DNA of 64,000 bases from Pseudofrankia coriaricola (GTDB lineage Bacteria > Actinomycetota > Actinomycetes > Frankiales > Frankiaceae): contig NZ_MBLO01000230.1 in the NCBI RefSeq assembly GCF_001854805.1, forward strand, positions 1-64,000, in the 5' to 3' direction. Below, piece by piece: positions 1 through 9,100 of this stretch (the first letter of the stretch is position 1; every line of letters begins with the position of its first letter). The notes beneath the pieces are model-generated. The model did not search any database. It was not told the origin of the DNA and worked only from the letters and a program-made list of their open reading frames with translations. Both the position numbers and the translations under genes were made by a program.

Positions 1-106
1 AGCCCTCCGCGACTGGCCTTCGGCCAGCCTGCCAGCCGCTTTGGGCTGTGTCGCCTTCGGAGCCCTCCGCGACTGGCCTTCGGCCAGCCTGCCAGTCGCT
101 TTGGAT
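1..106. repeat. Two tandem palindromic elements inside the OYE2 reading frame (60-bp period)
   Basis: Copies at 1-47 and 61-106 are nearly identical and 60 bp apart (20 codons). Each has outer arms AGCCC/GGGCT, an internal loop TCC/TTT, an inner stem GCGACTGGC/GCCAGTCGC (one mismatch in the first copy), and a 13-nt loop CTTCGGCCAGCCT. Read on the minus strand, this is the same fold as the elements at 2881 and 5097. The first copy begins at the window edge, so more may lie outside. Confidence 0.85.
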
Positions 107-1978
107 CGCGCGCAGCGCCTTGTAGAGCGAGTCCTCGGCCCGCTGGTGCACCGCGCAGACGACCCAGTCGACGGTCCTCGTCTGGTCGGTCCCGGTGGGG
201 TGGTGCTGCAGGTTGAGCACCACACCCTCGCCGTCCGGCGCCGGCGCCGCGCCCATGGGCACGAGGTCCGTGGCCTGGGTGACGCCGCGCGCCGCCGCCT
301 TCACGTTCCACTGCTCCATGTCGAGGGTGACGCCCAGGTCCTGGCCGACGACCATGCCGTTGGAGATGACCTCGACCCGGCAGCCCCGGTCGGCGAGGAG
401 CTCCGCGACCGACGTCGCCTGGTGGAAGCCCAGCTCGTCGACGACGACCACCGTGCCGGCCGGGACCGCGCGGCCCTCCAGCACGTCACGGACGTCGACG
501 ACCCGCGGGTGCCCGCCGGCCCACCACGGCGCGTTCGGCGCCGCGCCGGTCGCGAGGATCACCGCGTCCGGCTTCTCGGCGAGTAGTAGGTCCGCGTCCA
601 CCTCGGTCGACAGCTTCACGTCGACGCCGACGCGCTGCGCGTGGGCGACGAGGTTGCGGGTGATGTCGAGGAACTCGGCGCGGCTCGGCACGCTCGCCGC
701 GAGCAGCACCTGGCCACCCAGCCGGTCGGACCGCTCGAACAGGGTGACGTGGTGGCCGCGCCCGGCGGCGGTGACGGCGGCCTGCAGCCCGCCCGGCCCG
801 CCGCCGACGACGAACACCCGCCGGCCGCGCCGCCGCGGCGCCGGCAGCGGCACCGCCTCGCGGCCGGTGCGCGGGTTCTCGATGCAGCCGAGCCAGCGGT
901 TCAGACCCATCCGCCCGACGCACTCCTGGTTGCACGACAGGCAGGTGCGGATCTCGGTGGCGTGCCCGGCGCGGGCCTTGGCGACGAAGTCGGCGTCGGC
1001 GATCTGGCCGCGCACGACGCCGATGAGGTCGGCCTGGCCGGCGGCGAGGGCCCGGTCGGCCTGCAGCGGGTCCTTGAACCGGCCGACACCGACGACCGGC
1101 AGCGACACGGCGGCGCGGATCGCGCTCGGGATGAACATCGCGTAGCCCGGCGGCACCTGCATGCTCGCCTCGATCATGTAGAGCGTGGCGGTGGCGACGC
1201 CGATCGAGGTGTTGATGTAGTCGACCTTGCCCTGCGCCTCGACCATCTGGGCGATGGCGACGGCGTCCTCGATCGTCGTCCCGCCCTCGATCAGCTCGTC
1301 GCCGCAGATCCGCACCCCGAGCACCCTGCCCGGGCCGATCGCGGCGCGGACCGCGTCGACGATCTCCAGCAGCAGCCGGGCCCGGTTCGCGAGCGACCCG
1401 CCGTAGGCGTCGGTCCGCTTGTTGGTGGCGGGGGAGAGGAAACCGCGCACGATCGACGAGTGCGAGCACTGCAGCTCGATGCCGTCGAACCCGCCGGCCA
1501 TGCAGTGCTCGGCGACCAGCCCGTAGCCGGCGACGACCTCGCGGATCTCGTGCGGCTCCAGCGCCTTGGGCACCTCGCGGAACAGCGGGTCCGGCACCGG
1601 GCTCGGCGCCCACACCGGCTGGCGGGAGAACATGCTCGACGCCTGGCCGCCGTTGTGGTTGATCTGCGCAAGGATCGGCGTGCCGTGGGCGTGCACCGCC
1701 TCGGTGATCCGCCGGTAGCCGGGGATGACGGCCGGGTTGAAGCCGTGGATCAGCTTCTCGTAGGGCCAGTCGGTCGGGTGGGTCGAGTGCTCCTCGGTGA
1801 TGATGAGCCCGGCGCCGCCGGCCGCGCGGGCGGCGTAGTAGGCGGCGTGCTGCTCGGTCGGCATCCCGTCGGCGGCGTAGTTCGTCAGGTGCGCCGAGAA
1901 CACGACCCGGTTGCGCACCGTCAGCGGCCCGATCCGCAGCGGGCTGAACAGGTACTGGTACCGCCCCGTCGCGCTCAT
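1..1978 (-). CDS. Mycofactocin-system FadH/OYE family oxidoreductase 2 (partial, runs off window start)
   Basis: This is an old-yellow-enzyme type flavoprotein fused to an FAD/NAD(P) domain (2,4-dienoyl-CoA reductase architecture). It probably reduces an unsaturated substrate using FMN, a 4Fe-4S cluster and FAD. The N-terminal TIM barrel begins near residue 5. The cluster cysteines are C346, C349, C353 and C365, and a Rossmann GGGPGG motif lies at 392-397. The barrel wording closely matches what I recall of the mycofactocin-associated OYE_2 subfamily; that subfamily label is from memory. The ATG at 1978 overlaps the TGA of the upstream paralogue (ATGA), implying coupled translation. The protein is still open at the window edge. 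Its C-terminal part, where relatives have a GDC.APR motif, instead carries two copies of a palindromic repeat read in frame (SGWQAGRRPVAEG-like). Confidence 0.82.
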   Translation of the reverse strand, partial: MSATGRYQYLFSPLRIGPLTVRNRVVFSAHLTNYAADGMPTEQHAAYYAARAAGGAGLIITEEHSTHPTDWPYEKLIHGFNPAVIPGYRRITEAVHAHGTPILAQINHNGGQASSMFSRQPVWAPSPVPDPLFREVPKALEPHEIREVVAGYGLVAEHCMAGGFDGIELQCSHSSIVRGFLSPATNKRTDAYGGSLANRARLLLEIVDAVRAAIGPGRVLGVRICGDELIEGGTTIEDAVAIAQMVEAQGKVDYINTSIGVATATLYMIEASMQVPPGYAMFIPSAIRAAVSLPVVGVGRFKDPLQADRALAAGQADLIGVVRGQIADADFVAKARAGHATEIRTCLSCNQECVGRMGLNRWLGCIENPRTGREAVPLPAPRRRGRRVFVVGGGPGGLQAAVTAAGRGHHVTLFERSDRLGGQVLLAASVPSRAEFLDITRNLVAHAQRVGVDVKLSTEVDADLLLAEKPDAVILATGAAPNAPWWAGGHPRVVDVRDVLEGRAVPAGTVVVVDELGFHQATSVAELLADRGCRVEVISNGMVVGQDLGVTLDMEQWNVKAAARGVTQATDLVPMGAAPAPDGEGVVLNLQHHPTGTDQTRTVDWVVCAVHQRAEDSLYKALRAIQSDWQAGRRPVAEGSEGDTAQSGWQAGRRPVAEG

Positions 1979-4197
1979 CGCGCCGCCCCTTCCGTCGTGC
2001 CCCCGGCGCCGACCAGCGCGCGCCGGGGCCTGCCGGTCGTGGTGGTGGCGACCTCCAGGGCGCGGCGGCGGCCCTCGAGGACGGCCTCCAGCACGCCGCG
2101 CGGGGCGACGCAGTCGCCGGCCCGCGGCGTGCCGGGCCGCCGCAGGTAGAGCGCCTCCATCGGGAGGCGGTGGCCGCAGTCGACGAGGACGGCGCAGGGG
2201 ATGGCGCGGCGGGCGCCAGTCCAGATGTCCTCCAGCACCACCCGGCCATCGGCGGCCTCGCGGACCAGCGCGCGCAGCTCGCGGCGGACGCCCGCCTGGG
2301 CGAGGCGGGTGTTGGCCGGGGCGAGGTCGCCCGTGAGCGACAGCAGCGTGCCGGCGACCTGGTCGGGGGCGACCAGCGCGACCTCGCGGCCGGCGCCGGC
2401 CAGCCACTCCGCGATCCCGACGGCCACCGGGCCGCCGACCGGGTCGTGGACGACCACCGGTCCCTCGGGCAGGACGCCCACGCCGCCGTCGAGCAGCGCC
2501 AGCGCCGAGAAGACCGGGACCGTGGCCGCTCCGGGCGGCGCTGGGTAGACCCGGCCCGCCGACACCGAGCCGGTGGCGAGGATGACCGCCTGGCCGGCCG
2601 TCTCGGCGGCGTCCAGGTCGGCGGCGGTGACCGTCTTCTCGAACAGGAACCGCACCCCGAGGCGGGCGCACTCGGCGGCGAGCCAGTCGGTCAGCAGCGC
2701 GAGCCGTTCCCGGCCCGGGCCGACGGCGGCGGTGCGCAGCGCGCCGCCGAGCCGCTCACCCGCTTCGGCCAACGTGACGCTGTGGCCGCGCGACGCCAGC
2801 ACCCGGGCGGCCTCCAGCCCGGCCGGCCCGCCGCCGACGACGAGAACCTCGCGCGGCCGCGGGTCGGTGCCCTCGGCAATGTCATTAGACGGTCTCCGTC
2901 GGCGGGAGGCTTCGCCCATTGTCCCGCCGACTTCGACCGGAGGGTCATTAGACGGTCTCCGTCGGCGGGAGGCTTCGCCCATTGTCCCGCCGACTTCGAC
3001 CGGAGGGTCCTCGGTCTCGTGGCCGCTTCGCGGCTCGCCGACGCAGCTGACGATCGGGTTGCGGTTGTCGCGGACCCGGCAGGCCTGGTTGCACAGCAGG
3101 CAGGGCCGCACCCGCTCCGCGTGCCCGGCGCGGGCCTTGGCGACCAGCTCCGGGTCGGCGATCTGCGCCCGGGTCATCTCGACCAGATCCGCGACGCCGT
3201 CCGCGAGCGCCGCCTCGGCGGCGGCGACGTCGACGACGCTGCCCTGCAGCACGAACGGCACCCGCCCCGCCGCCGCCGTCCGCATCGCCGCGCACAGGTC
3301 GCGGTTGAACGTCGGCTCGGTATGCGACGTCGGCCGGTAGGCGGTCGTCGAGTAGGGCCCGCCGCGCGTCACGACCAGCAGGTCGAGCAGCCCGAGTCCC
3401 GCGAGCGCGTCCACCTGCTCGGCGGCCTGCTCGGGGGTGACCCCGGCCCACGGCGCCAGCTCGTCGCAGCACAGCCGCAGTGAGAGGATCCCGTCCGGGC
3501 CGAGTGCCGCGCGCACCGCGGTGAGGACCTCGCGGGTGAGGCGCAGCCGGTCGGAGCCGTAGCCGTCGCCGCGGTGGTTCGTCAGCCCGGAATGGAACTG
3601 GCGCAGCAGCGCGAGCGGGCCGGCGTCGATCTCGACCCCGGCCAGGCCCGCGGTCGCGGCGAGTTCGGCGGCGGCGGCGAAACCAGCGACGACCGCGTCG
3701 ATCCCGTCCTGCTCCAGCTCGGCCGGGAGCTCCCTGCTGGCCGCGTCGGCGACCGGCGAAGGCGCCCACAGCACCGACTGCGAGTACGCGCTCGAGCCCT
3801 GCCCGCCCGCGTGCCCCAGCCCGGCGAGCACCAGGGTGCCGTGCGGGCGGACCGCCGCGGCGAGCGCTGCCCAGCCGGGGCCGCAGTCGGCGGCGAGCGG
3901 GGCGCGCTCGTAGGGCCAGTCGTCGGCGGTTACGGACGCCGTCTCGGTGACGACGACGCCGGCGCCGCCCGCCGCGCGGCGGGCGTAGTAGGCGACGTGG
4001 CGGTCGGAGATGTCCCGGCGGCGGGCCAGGTTCGTCTCGTGCGGGCCGAACAGGACGCGCGACGGCGCGGTGTGCTCGCGCAGCGTGAACGGCTCCGTGA
4101 GCGCCAGGCTCGCGGACCGTGCCACCGCCCGCGCCGGAGGCGCCACCGAAAGTGGTGCCACGGGCACCCCGTCGGTGTCACCGTCGATCGGGTTCAT
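1975..4197 (-). CDS. Mycofactocin-system FadH/OYE family oxidoreductase 1
   Basis: A 740-residue paralogue of the next gene: FMN-binding barrel, 4Fe-4S cluster (C366, C369, C373, C385) and a C-terminal FAD/NAD(P) domain with GGGPAGLEAA near residue 455. It ends with the family's GDCVAPRG segment. The wording matches the mycofactocin OYE_1 subfamily as I remember it. I chose ATG 4197 because homologous sequence begins shortly after it; an upstream start at 4287 would run across the operator region. Between the cluster and the FAD domain sit two identical 21-residue repeats (about residues 398-439, core GGTMGEASRRRRPSN) encoded by a tandem palindromic DNA element. The insertion lies in an interdomain linker, so activity is plausibly kept. 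It is divergent from mftR and cotranscribed with the following OYE gene. Confidence 0.85.
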   Translation of the reverse strand: MNPIDGDTDGVPVAPLSVAPPARAVARSASLALTEPFTLREHTAPSRVLFGPHETNLARRRDISDRHVAYYARRAAGGAGVVVTETASVTADDWPYERAPLAADCGPGWAALAAAVRPHGTLVLAGLGHAGGQGSSAYSQSVLWAPSPVADAASRELPAELEQDGIDAVVAGFAAAAELAATAGLAGVEIDAGPLALLRQFHSGLTNHRGDGYGSDRLRLTREVLTAVRAALGPDGILSLRLCCDELAPWAGVTPEQAAEQVDALAGLGLLDLLVVTRGGPYSTTAYRPTSHTEPTFNRDLCAAMRTAAAGRVPFVLQGSVVDVAAAEAALADGVADLVEMTRAQIADPELVAKARAGHAERVRPCLLCNQACRVRDNRNPIVSCVGEPRSGHETEDPPVEVGGTMGEASRRRRPSNDPPVEVGGTMGEASRRRRPSNDIAEGTDPRPREVLVVGGGPAGLEAARVLASRGHSVTLAEAGERLGGALRTAAVGPGRERLALLTDWLAAECARLGVRFLFEKTVTAADLDAAETAGQAVILATGSVSAGRVYPAPPGAATVPVFSALALLDGGVGVLPEGPVVVHDPVGGPVAVGIAEWLAGAGREVALVAPDQVAGTLLSLTGDLAPANTRLAQAGVRRELRALVREAADGRVVLEDIWTGARRAIPCAVLVDCGHRLPMEALYLRRPGTPRAGDCVAPRGVLEAVLEGRRRALEVATTTTGRPRRALVGAGGTTEGAAR
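2881..3006. repeat. Two identical 63-bp palindromic elements inside the OYE1 reading frame
   Basis: Units 2881-2943 and 2944-3006 are identical over 63 bp. The inner stem is GTCGGCGGGA/TCCCGCCGAC (2898-2907 and 2922-2931 in unit 1), with outer arms GGTC/GACC and a 14-nt loop. At 63 bp the unit keeps the frame and adds 21 residues per copy to the linker before the FAD domain. Confidence 0.92.
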
Positions 4198-4278
4198 GCT
4201 GTGGCCATACCGTGATGTCCGTCCACATCGCAATGGTTGGTCGCCTCCCGGGACGGGAGGTGACCGCGGCCCGCCCGG

Positions 4279-4299
4279 TTGTGACACCCGATGTCACAA
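4279..4299. promoter_or_regulatory. Perfect palindrome, candidate MftR operator 1
   Basis: TTGTGACA and TGTCACAA form perfect 8-bp arms around the spacer CCCGA, between the divergent OYE and mftR genes. A palindrome of this size and place is typical of TetR-family operators. Assignment to MftR is inferred from position. Confidence 0.65.
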
Positions 4300-4322
4300 C
4301 TTGACGGGTGACAGGAAGCATA

Positions 4323-4339
4323 TTGGCACCCGATGCCAA
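4323..4339. promoter_or_regulatory. Perfect palindrome, candidate MftR operator 2
   Basis: TTGGCA and TGCCAA flank the same 5-bp spacer CCCGA as the palindrome 44 bp upstream. The shared spacer suggests two sites for one regulator. This site covers the ATG at 4333, which argues that the mftR start is the downstream ATG at 4357. Confidence 0.55.
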
Positions 4340-4356
4340 AGGAAAGGGATCGGTCG

Positions 4357-5097
4357 ATGCGTTCCGCGACCCCGGCTCCGCGCGAGCGGCCACACAGCGC
4401 GACAACGGCCGACGCTCGCGGGGGTGGCAAGGCCGGCGGGGACGGCACGGTTCGCGGGGATGACGTGGCTCCTGGGGATGACGCCAGCCGGGGGGATGGG
4501 TCCAGGGTGAGCGGCGGACGGGCCGGGCGCCGGCCGGTGACGAGCGCGGCCGAGCTCGAACGGCACGCTCTGATGATCTTCGAGGAGCGCGGGTTCGACG
4601 CGACCACGGTCGACGACATCGCGGCCGCGGCCGGCATCGGGCGGCGCACATTCTTCCGGTACTACGCGTCGAAGAACGACGTCGCCTGGGGAGAGTTCGA
4701 CGCCCACCTGGAGACGATGCGCGCGGGCCTCGCGGCCACGCCGCCCGACGTGCCCGTGCTCCCGGCGCTGCGCCGGGCGATCCTGGACTTCAACACCTAC
4801 CCGGCCGCCGAGGCGGACTGGCACCGGCGGCGGATGGCGCTCATCCTGCGCACCCCTGCCCTGCAGGCGCACTCCATGTTGCGCTACGCCCGGTGGCGGG
4901 CGGTCGTCGCCGAGTTCGTCGCCGAACGTACCGGGCGCGGCGAGGGCGCGCTCGAGCCGCAGGCCGTGGCCTGGGCCTTCCTCGGCGTTGCGATCGCCGG
5001 CTATGAGGAGTGGCTCGTCCGTGCCCGCGCCGATCTGATCCCTATCCTCGACCGGGCGCTCGGGCTGCTGGTGGACGGTCTCGAGCGCTCGCTGTAG
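4357..5097 (+). CDS. mftR: Mycofactocin-system TetR-family regulator MftR
   Basis: A 246-residue TetR-type repressor. The DNA-binding helix-turn-helix is near residues 80-105 (DDIAAAAGIGRRTFFRYY), and the ligand domain carries signatures I recognise from MftR: NTYPAAE...HRRRM..IL.TP.LQAHSM and WAFLGVAIAGYEEWL. Work on the M. smegmatis homologue links MftR to control of mycofactocin genes and to long-chain acyl-CoA. The ATG at 4357 has an AAGGAAAGGG Shine-Dalgarno 8 bp upstream. A GTG at 4507 is an alternative, because the first 50 residues are low-complexity and not typical of the family. The gene is divergent from the OYE pair and probably represses both directions through the two palindromes between them. 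The biosynthetic genes mftA-F are not in this window. Confidence 0.83.
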   Translation: MRSATPAPRERPHSATTADARGGGKAGGDGTVRGDDVAPGDDASRGDGSRVSGGRAGRRPVTSAAELERHALMIFEERGFDATTVDDIAAAAGIGRRTFFRYYASKNDVAWGEFDAHLETMRAGLAATPPDVPVLPALRRAILDFNTYPAAEADWHRRRMALILRTPALQAHSMLRYARWRAVVAEFVAERTGRGEGALEPQAVAWAFLGVAIAGYEEWLVRARADLIPILDRALGLLVDGLERSL

Positions 5098-5143
5098 GCC
5101 AAAGGGGGCGCGAAAATGGCGAAGCCTCGCGCCCACGGAGGCC
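5097..5143. repeat. Palindromic element at the mftR stop codon
   Basis: Outer arms GGCC (5097-5100 and 5140-5143) and inner stem GGGCGCGA/TCGCGCCC (5106-5113 and 5127-5134) enclose the loop AAATGGCGAAGCC. It starts with the last base of the mftR TAG. It could act as a terminator, but no T-run follows. Confidence 0.78.
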
Positions 5144-5235
5144 GTCAGGCAGCCTCCAGCCCCCGGGCGAGACGGACGCCTCCGCGAGGACCCGCCAGGA
5201 ACGGCCGCCGCCGCGCGGCCGACCGTCACGCGTGG

Positions 5236-5264
5236 TAGACACTTGGCTTCAACGCAGTTACTAA
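5236..5264 (+). promoter_or_regulatory. Possible sigma70-type promoter for the 5310 operon
   Basis: TAGACA (5236-5241) and TACTAA (5259-5264) are separated by 17 bp in a locally AT-richer stretch about 45 bp before the next start codon. The -10 match is weak. Confidence 0.3.
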
Positions 5265-5309
5265 GCGTAGTCGACTGTCGCCGCTGCCTGGGCGGAAAGG
5301 GGAACAACC

Positions 5310-6125
5310 ATGCCGTCGAAGGCGCGAACGACGACCGCCAGCCCTGACGGGAGCAACCCGGCCAGGACCACGCGGACCGCCGCGTCGCCCGCGACGCGTT
5401 CGACGGCCGCGCGTCCGACCGCCACCCGTTCGACCGGCGCGCGTTCGGCGGCAACGCGTTCGGCGGCGGCTCGCCCGGCGGCCCGGGGGACCTCGTCGCG
5501 CGCGGCCGCCGCCAGCACCAGCACGGCCGGCGCGGCAAAGCGGCCCGCGTCGTCGACCGGCCGGGCGACCGTCCGGCGTGGCCGTCAAGCCGCCTCGGAG
5601 GCGAACAGCATGGGCATGGCGGAGCAGACGCCGGTGGCCGAGGACTGGTACCGCCGCGGCGTCATGGACGCGGTCTCGCGTGAGCAGGAGGCGGTCGCCG
5701 CCTCGTTCCGGCTGCCGTTCCTGCGGGTCAACGTCGAGCGGCCCCGCCGCCGCCGCGCCCCCGTGATCGAGCCCGCCGCGATGCGGGAGGAGGCGGACCG
5801 GGCCGGCGCCGAGGGCTGGCGGATCGGCCGCTTCGAGCTGCCCTCGCCGCGCAAGACGGCCTACTACCTGGGGCTCGGCGCGCTGGCCGCGTTCGAGGTG
5901 GTCGAATGGCCGGTCGCGGCCGCGGTCGCGGCGGGCACCTGGGTGGCCCAGCACACCAGGCCGGAGGCACCGGCCGCCGGCACCGCGCCCTGGGAGCTTC
6001 TGCACCGTGGCGGCGGGCACGGCCACGACGAGCACAGCGAGAACGGGCATGCCGGCCCCGCGGCCATGGCCGGCGCCCACACGCACAACGGCCACTCGCG
6101 CCGCCGCACGTCCGCGGGCAGCTGA
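5310..6125 (+). CDS. Hypothetical Ala/Thr/Arg-rich protein with His-rich tail, upstream of P-type ATPase
   Basis: I do not recognise this 271-residue protein. Residues 1-100 are low-complexity (Ala, Thr, Ser, Arg) and partly built from imperfect repeats around ATRS. A charged middle follows, then a hydrophobic stretch near residues 190-215 (YYLGLGALAAFEVVEWPVAA) that could sit in or on the membrane. The tail from about residue 235 has clustered histidines (HRGGGHGHDEH, HTHNGH), suggesting metal binding. The start ATG has a good Shine-Dalgarno, GGAAAGGGG. Its stop is 3 bp before the ATPase gene, so the two are surely cotranscribed. A role as metal-handling partner of the pump is an inference from position and the histidines. 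Confidence 0.7.
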   Translation: MPSKARTTTASPDGSNPARTTRTAASPATRSTAARPTATRSTGARSAATRSAAARPAARGTSSRAAAASTSTAGAAKRPASSTGRATVRRGRQAASEANSMGMAEQTPVAEDWYRRGVMDAVSREQEAVAASFRLPFLRVNVERPRRRRAPVIEPAAMREEADRAGAEGWRIGRFELPSPRKTAYYLGLGALAAFEVVEWPVAAAVAAGTWVAQHTRPEAPAAGTAPWELLHRGGGHGHDEHSENGHAGPAAMAGAHTHNGHSRRRTSAGS

Positions 6126-6128
6126 CGG

Positions 6129-9100
6129 GTGGTCGCCCTGCGCCCGCCCGGGCTTGCGCTGCCTGGGCGCGCTGGCCTCGCGCGGGCGCTGGCCGCTCCC
6201 GCGATCGCGGCGCGCGCGCTGCCCAACCCAGGCCGGGTGGCGCGCGCGCTGCCCCGTCCTGGTCGGGTGGCGGCGGCGTTGCCCAGCCCTGGTCAGGTGG
6301 CGCGCGCGTTGCCGAGCCCTGGTCGGGTGGCGGCGGCGTTGCCGAGCCCTGGTCAGGTGGCGCGCGCGCTGCGGCATGAGCTGGCGCATCCGGACCGTCG
6401 GCCCCGGCGGGTGTGGCACGAGGACGGCGCCGCGCACATCGAGCTGATCGGCGCGGCCCGCACCGGCGGCACGGCGGCGCACGCGGCCGTCCGCGCCGCG
6501 CTGCGCCGGCTCGCCGGCGTCGACTGGGCCGAGGTCGACGAAGGTCTCGGCCAGGTGCTCATCGGGTTCGACGGCGAAGAGATCGAGGTCTCGGAGCTGA
6601 TCGACGCCGTCACCGAGGTCGAACGCGCGCTGCACGCCGAGTCCGGCGGCGGCCAGGGCCCGGCCCGGGCCCCCGAACGTCATCCCGCGGAGACCGACCC
6701 GCTGCTCGCGGAGACCGTCGCGCTCGCCACCGACGCCGCCGCCTTCGGCGTCGCGATGGCCGGACGGCTCGTCCGGCTGCCGGCGGTGCCCCGTGCCGCC
6801 GGCGCGGTCGTCGCGCTCGTGGACGGTCAGCCCCGGGTGCGCGCCGCCCTCGCCGACCGGATCGGGCCGACGGCCTCCGACCTGACGATCGGGCTCGCCA
6901 GCGCCTGGGTCGGCGCGCTCACCCAGCAGCCGGACGTGCTCGCGGTCGCCATGGTCCGCCGGGTCGCGCGGGTCGCCGAGCTGCGCGCCGGCGCGCGGGT
7001 GTTCGACCAGCGGGCCCCTCAGCTGACCGCGGACACCGCGCGGCGGGCCCGACCCGACAGCGACCGCGCCGACGCCGACGAGCCGGCCGCCGTCCGTGCC
7101 GGCGCCTCCCGCGCCGATGGCGGTGGCCGCGCCGGCGCCGCCTGGCGTGACCGGCCGGTGCCGCTGCCGGACGGACCGGTCGAGCTGGCCAGCGCGCGGC
7201 TCGCCGTCGCCGGGCTGGCGCTCGGCGGCGCCGGGCTCCTCGTCGGCCGCTCGCCGCGGCTCGCCGGGGAGCTGATGCTCGCGACGCTGCCGCGCGCGGC
7301 CAGGGCGGGGCGGGACGTGTTCGCCGCGACGGCGGGCCGCCGGCTCGCCGGCCGCGGCATCGTCCCGCTGGACGCCGGGTGCCTGCGCCGCCTCGACCGG
7401 GTCGACACCGTGATGGTGTGCGCGTCGGTGTTGCTGGGTGACAGCGCCCGGGTGCTGTCCGCCACCGACGCCGCGACCTGGAACCGGGTGGAGGCCATGC
7501 TCGGCGGCCTCGACCCCCACCGCGCATTCCGGCCAGGAGACATGGTCGCCCGCGCCGGCGGCGGCCGGCTCGTCGCCGCGCACTACGCCGGCCGCCGCCG
7601 CGCCGCCGACCCCGGCGGGCTGCCGCTGCTGCTGTGGCATGGACAGACCAGCACCCAGGCGCTCGCCGGGGTCACGCTGGACGGCCACGCCGAGGCCGTG
7701 CTGCGGGCCGCGCGCGGCTGCGGCCGGGTCGTACTGACCGAGCACGCCAGCGTCGCCGACGTCGCGGGCCTCGCCGACGTGACCCTGCCCACCGGGCCGC
7801 CCGGCCCGGCCCCCGCGCCGCGGCCGTCCCGGTCGGCGGGCGGCCTCGCCGCCGAGGTCCGGCGGCAGCAGGCCGCGGGCGCCGGGGTGTGCGTCGTGGC
7901 CGACGCCGAGGGCGACGAGGCGCTGCGGGTCGCCGACGTCGGCGTCGGGCTGGCCCGCGCCGGCAGGCGGCCGCCCTGGTCCGCGGACCTGCTGTGCGGC
8001 CCGGAGCTCACCGACGTCTGGCGGGTGCTGCGGCTGCCGCCGTACGCCGCCGCGACGAGCCGCCGAGCCGCCACGCTGTCCGTGTCCGGCTCGGCGCTCG
8101 CGGCGCTCACCACCGTCGTCGACGGGCCGGACGCCCGGCCGACGGGCCTCCGGCTCGCCCTCGTCAGCGGGCCGGTGACCGCCGCGGCGGCGACAGCCAT
8201 GGCCGCCGGGCTCGTCGCGGCCCTGCGCGCGGACCGGGCCACGCCGCCGCCACCAACCCTGCACACCGACTGGCACGCGCTGACGGCCGACACGGCGCTG
8301 CGCCGGCTGCGCGGCGCCGCCGGCGTGGGCGGCGGACCGGCGCGGGCGGCGGCAGCCACCTCGCCGACCGGCGGGTCGTCACCGACCGGCGGGTCCTCCG
8401 CGGCCCGGCGCCGACTGGACGCGGTCGGCGCCCGGCTCGGTGCCGGCCGCGCGCGGGCGCTGGTCGCGAACGGCCAGCTCACCGGGACCGTCACGCGGGC
8501 GGTCGGTGGCCGGATGGCACTCGCCGGCACGGGCGCCAGCCGCTACGTCACCGCGGTCGTCGCGGACCTGACCGACCCGCTCGTGCCCGTGCTGCTCGTC
8601 GGGGCGGCGGCGAGCGCCGTCCTCGGCTCTACGACCGACGCCCTGCTCGTCTCCGCGGTGTCCGTGGCGAACGCGGCGATGAGCGGCGCGCAACGGGCGC
8701 ACGCCGAGGGAGTGCTCGCCAGGCTGATCGACCGGAACGTGCCGATGGCGCGCGTCGTGACCGGCGGCGGCGAGACGGAGACCCGCCGGGCCGACACGCT
8801 GGTGCCCGGCGACGTCATCGAGCTGGGCGCGCACGACATGGTGCCGGCGGACGCGCGCCTGCTGCGGGCCGAGGCGCTTGAGGTGGACGAGGCGACGCTG
8901 ACCGGGGAGTCCCTGCCGGTGACCAAGGGCGTCGAGCCCACCCCGGCCGCCGAGATCGGCGACCGCGACTGCATGGTCTACGAGGGAACGACCGTGCTCG
9001 CCGGCACCGGCCGGGCCGTCGTCGTCGCGACGGGCGAGGCCACCCTCGCGGGCCGGGCCGGCGTCGTGGCCTCGGCCCACACGGCCGGCCCCGTCGGCGT

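Noticed and set aside
486-2249. 587-codon minus-strand frame overlapping OYE2
   Set aside because: Low-complexity Arg/Ala/Gly/Pro translation; the true OYE2 frame with FMN, Fe-S and FAD motifs occupies the same bases.
2881-3006. CRISPR-like repeats
   Set aside because: Only two directly abutting copies, no spacers, and the sequence is coding and palindromic.
4357-4506. Treating the low-complexity first 50 codons of mftR as certainly translated
   Set aside because: The ribosome site supports ATG 4357, but family similarity starts only after GTG 4507, so I left the start as probable, not certain.
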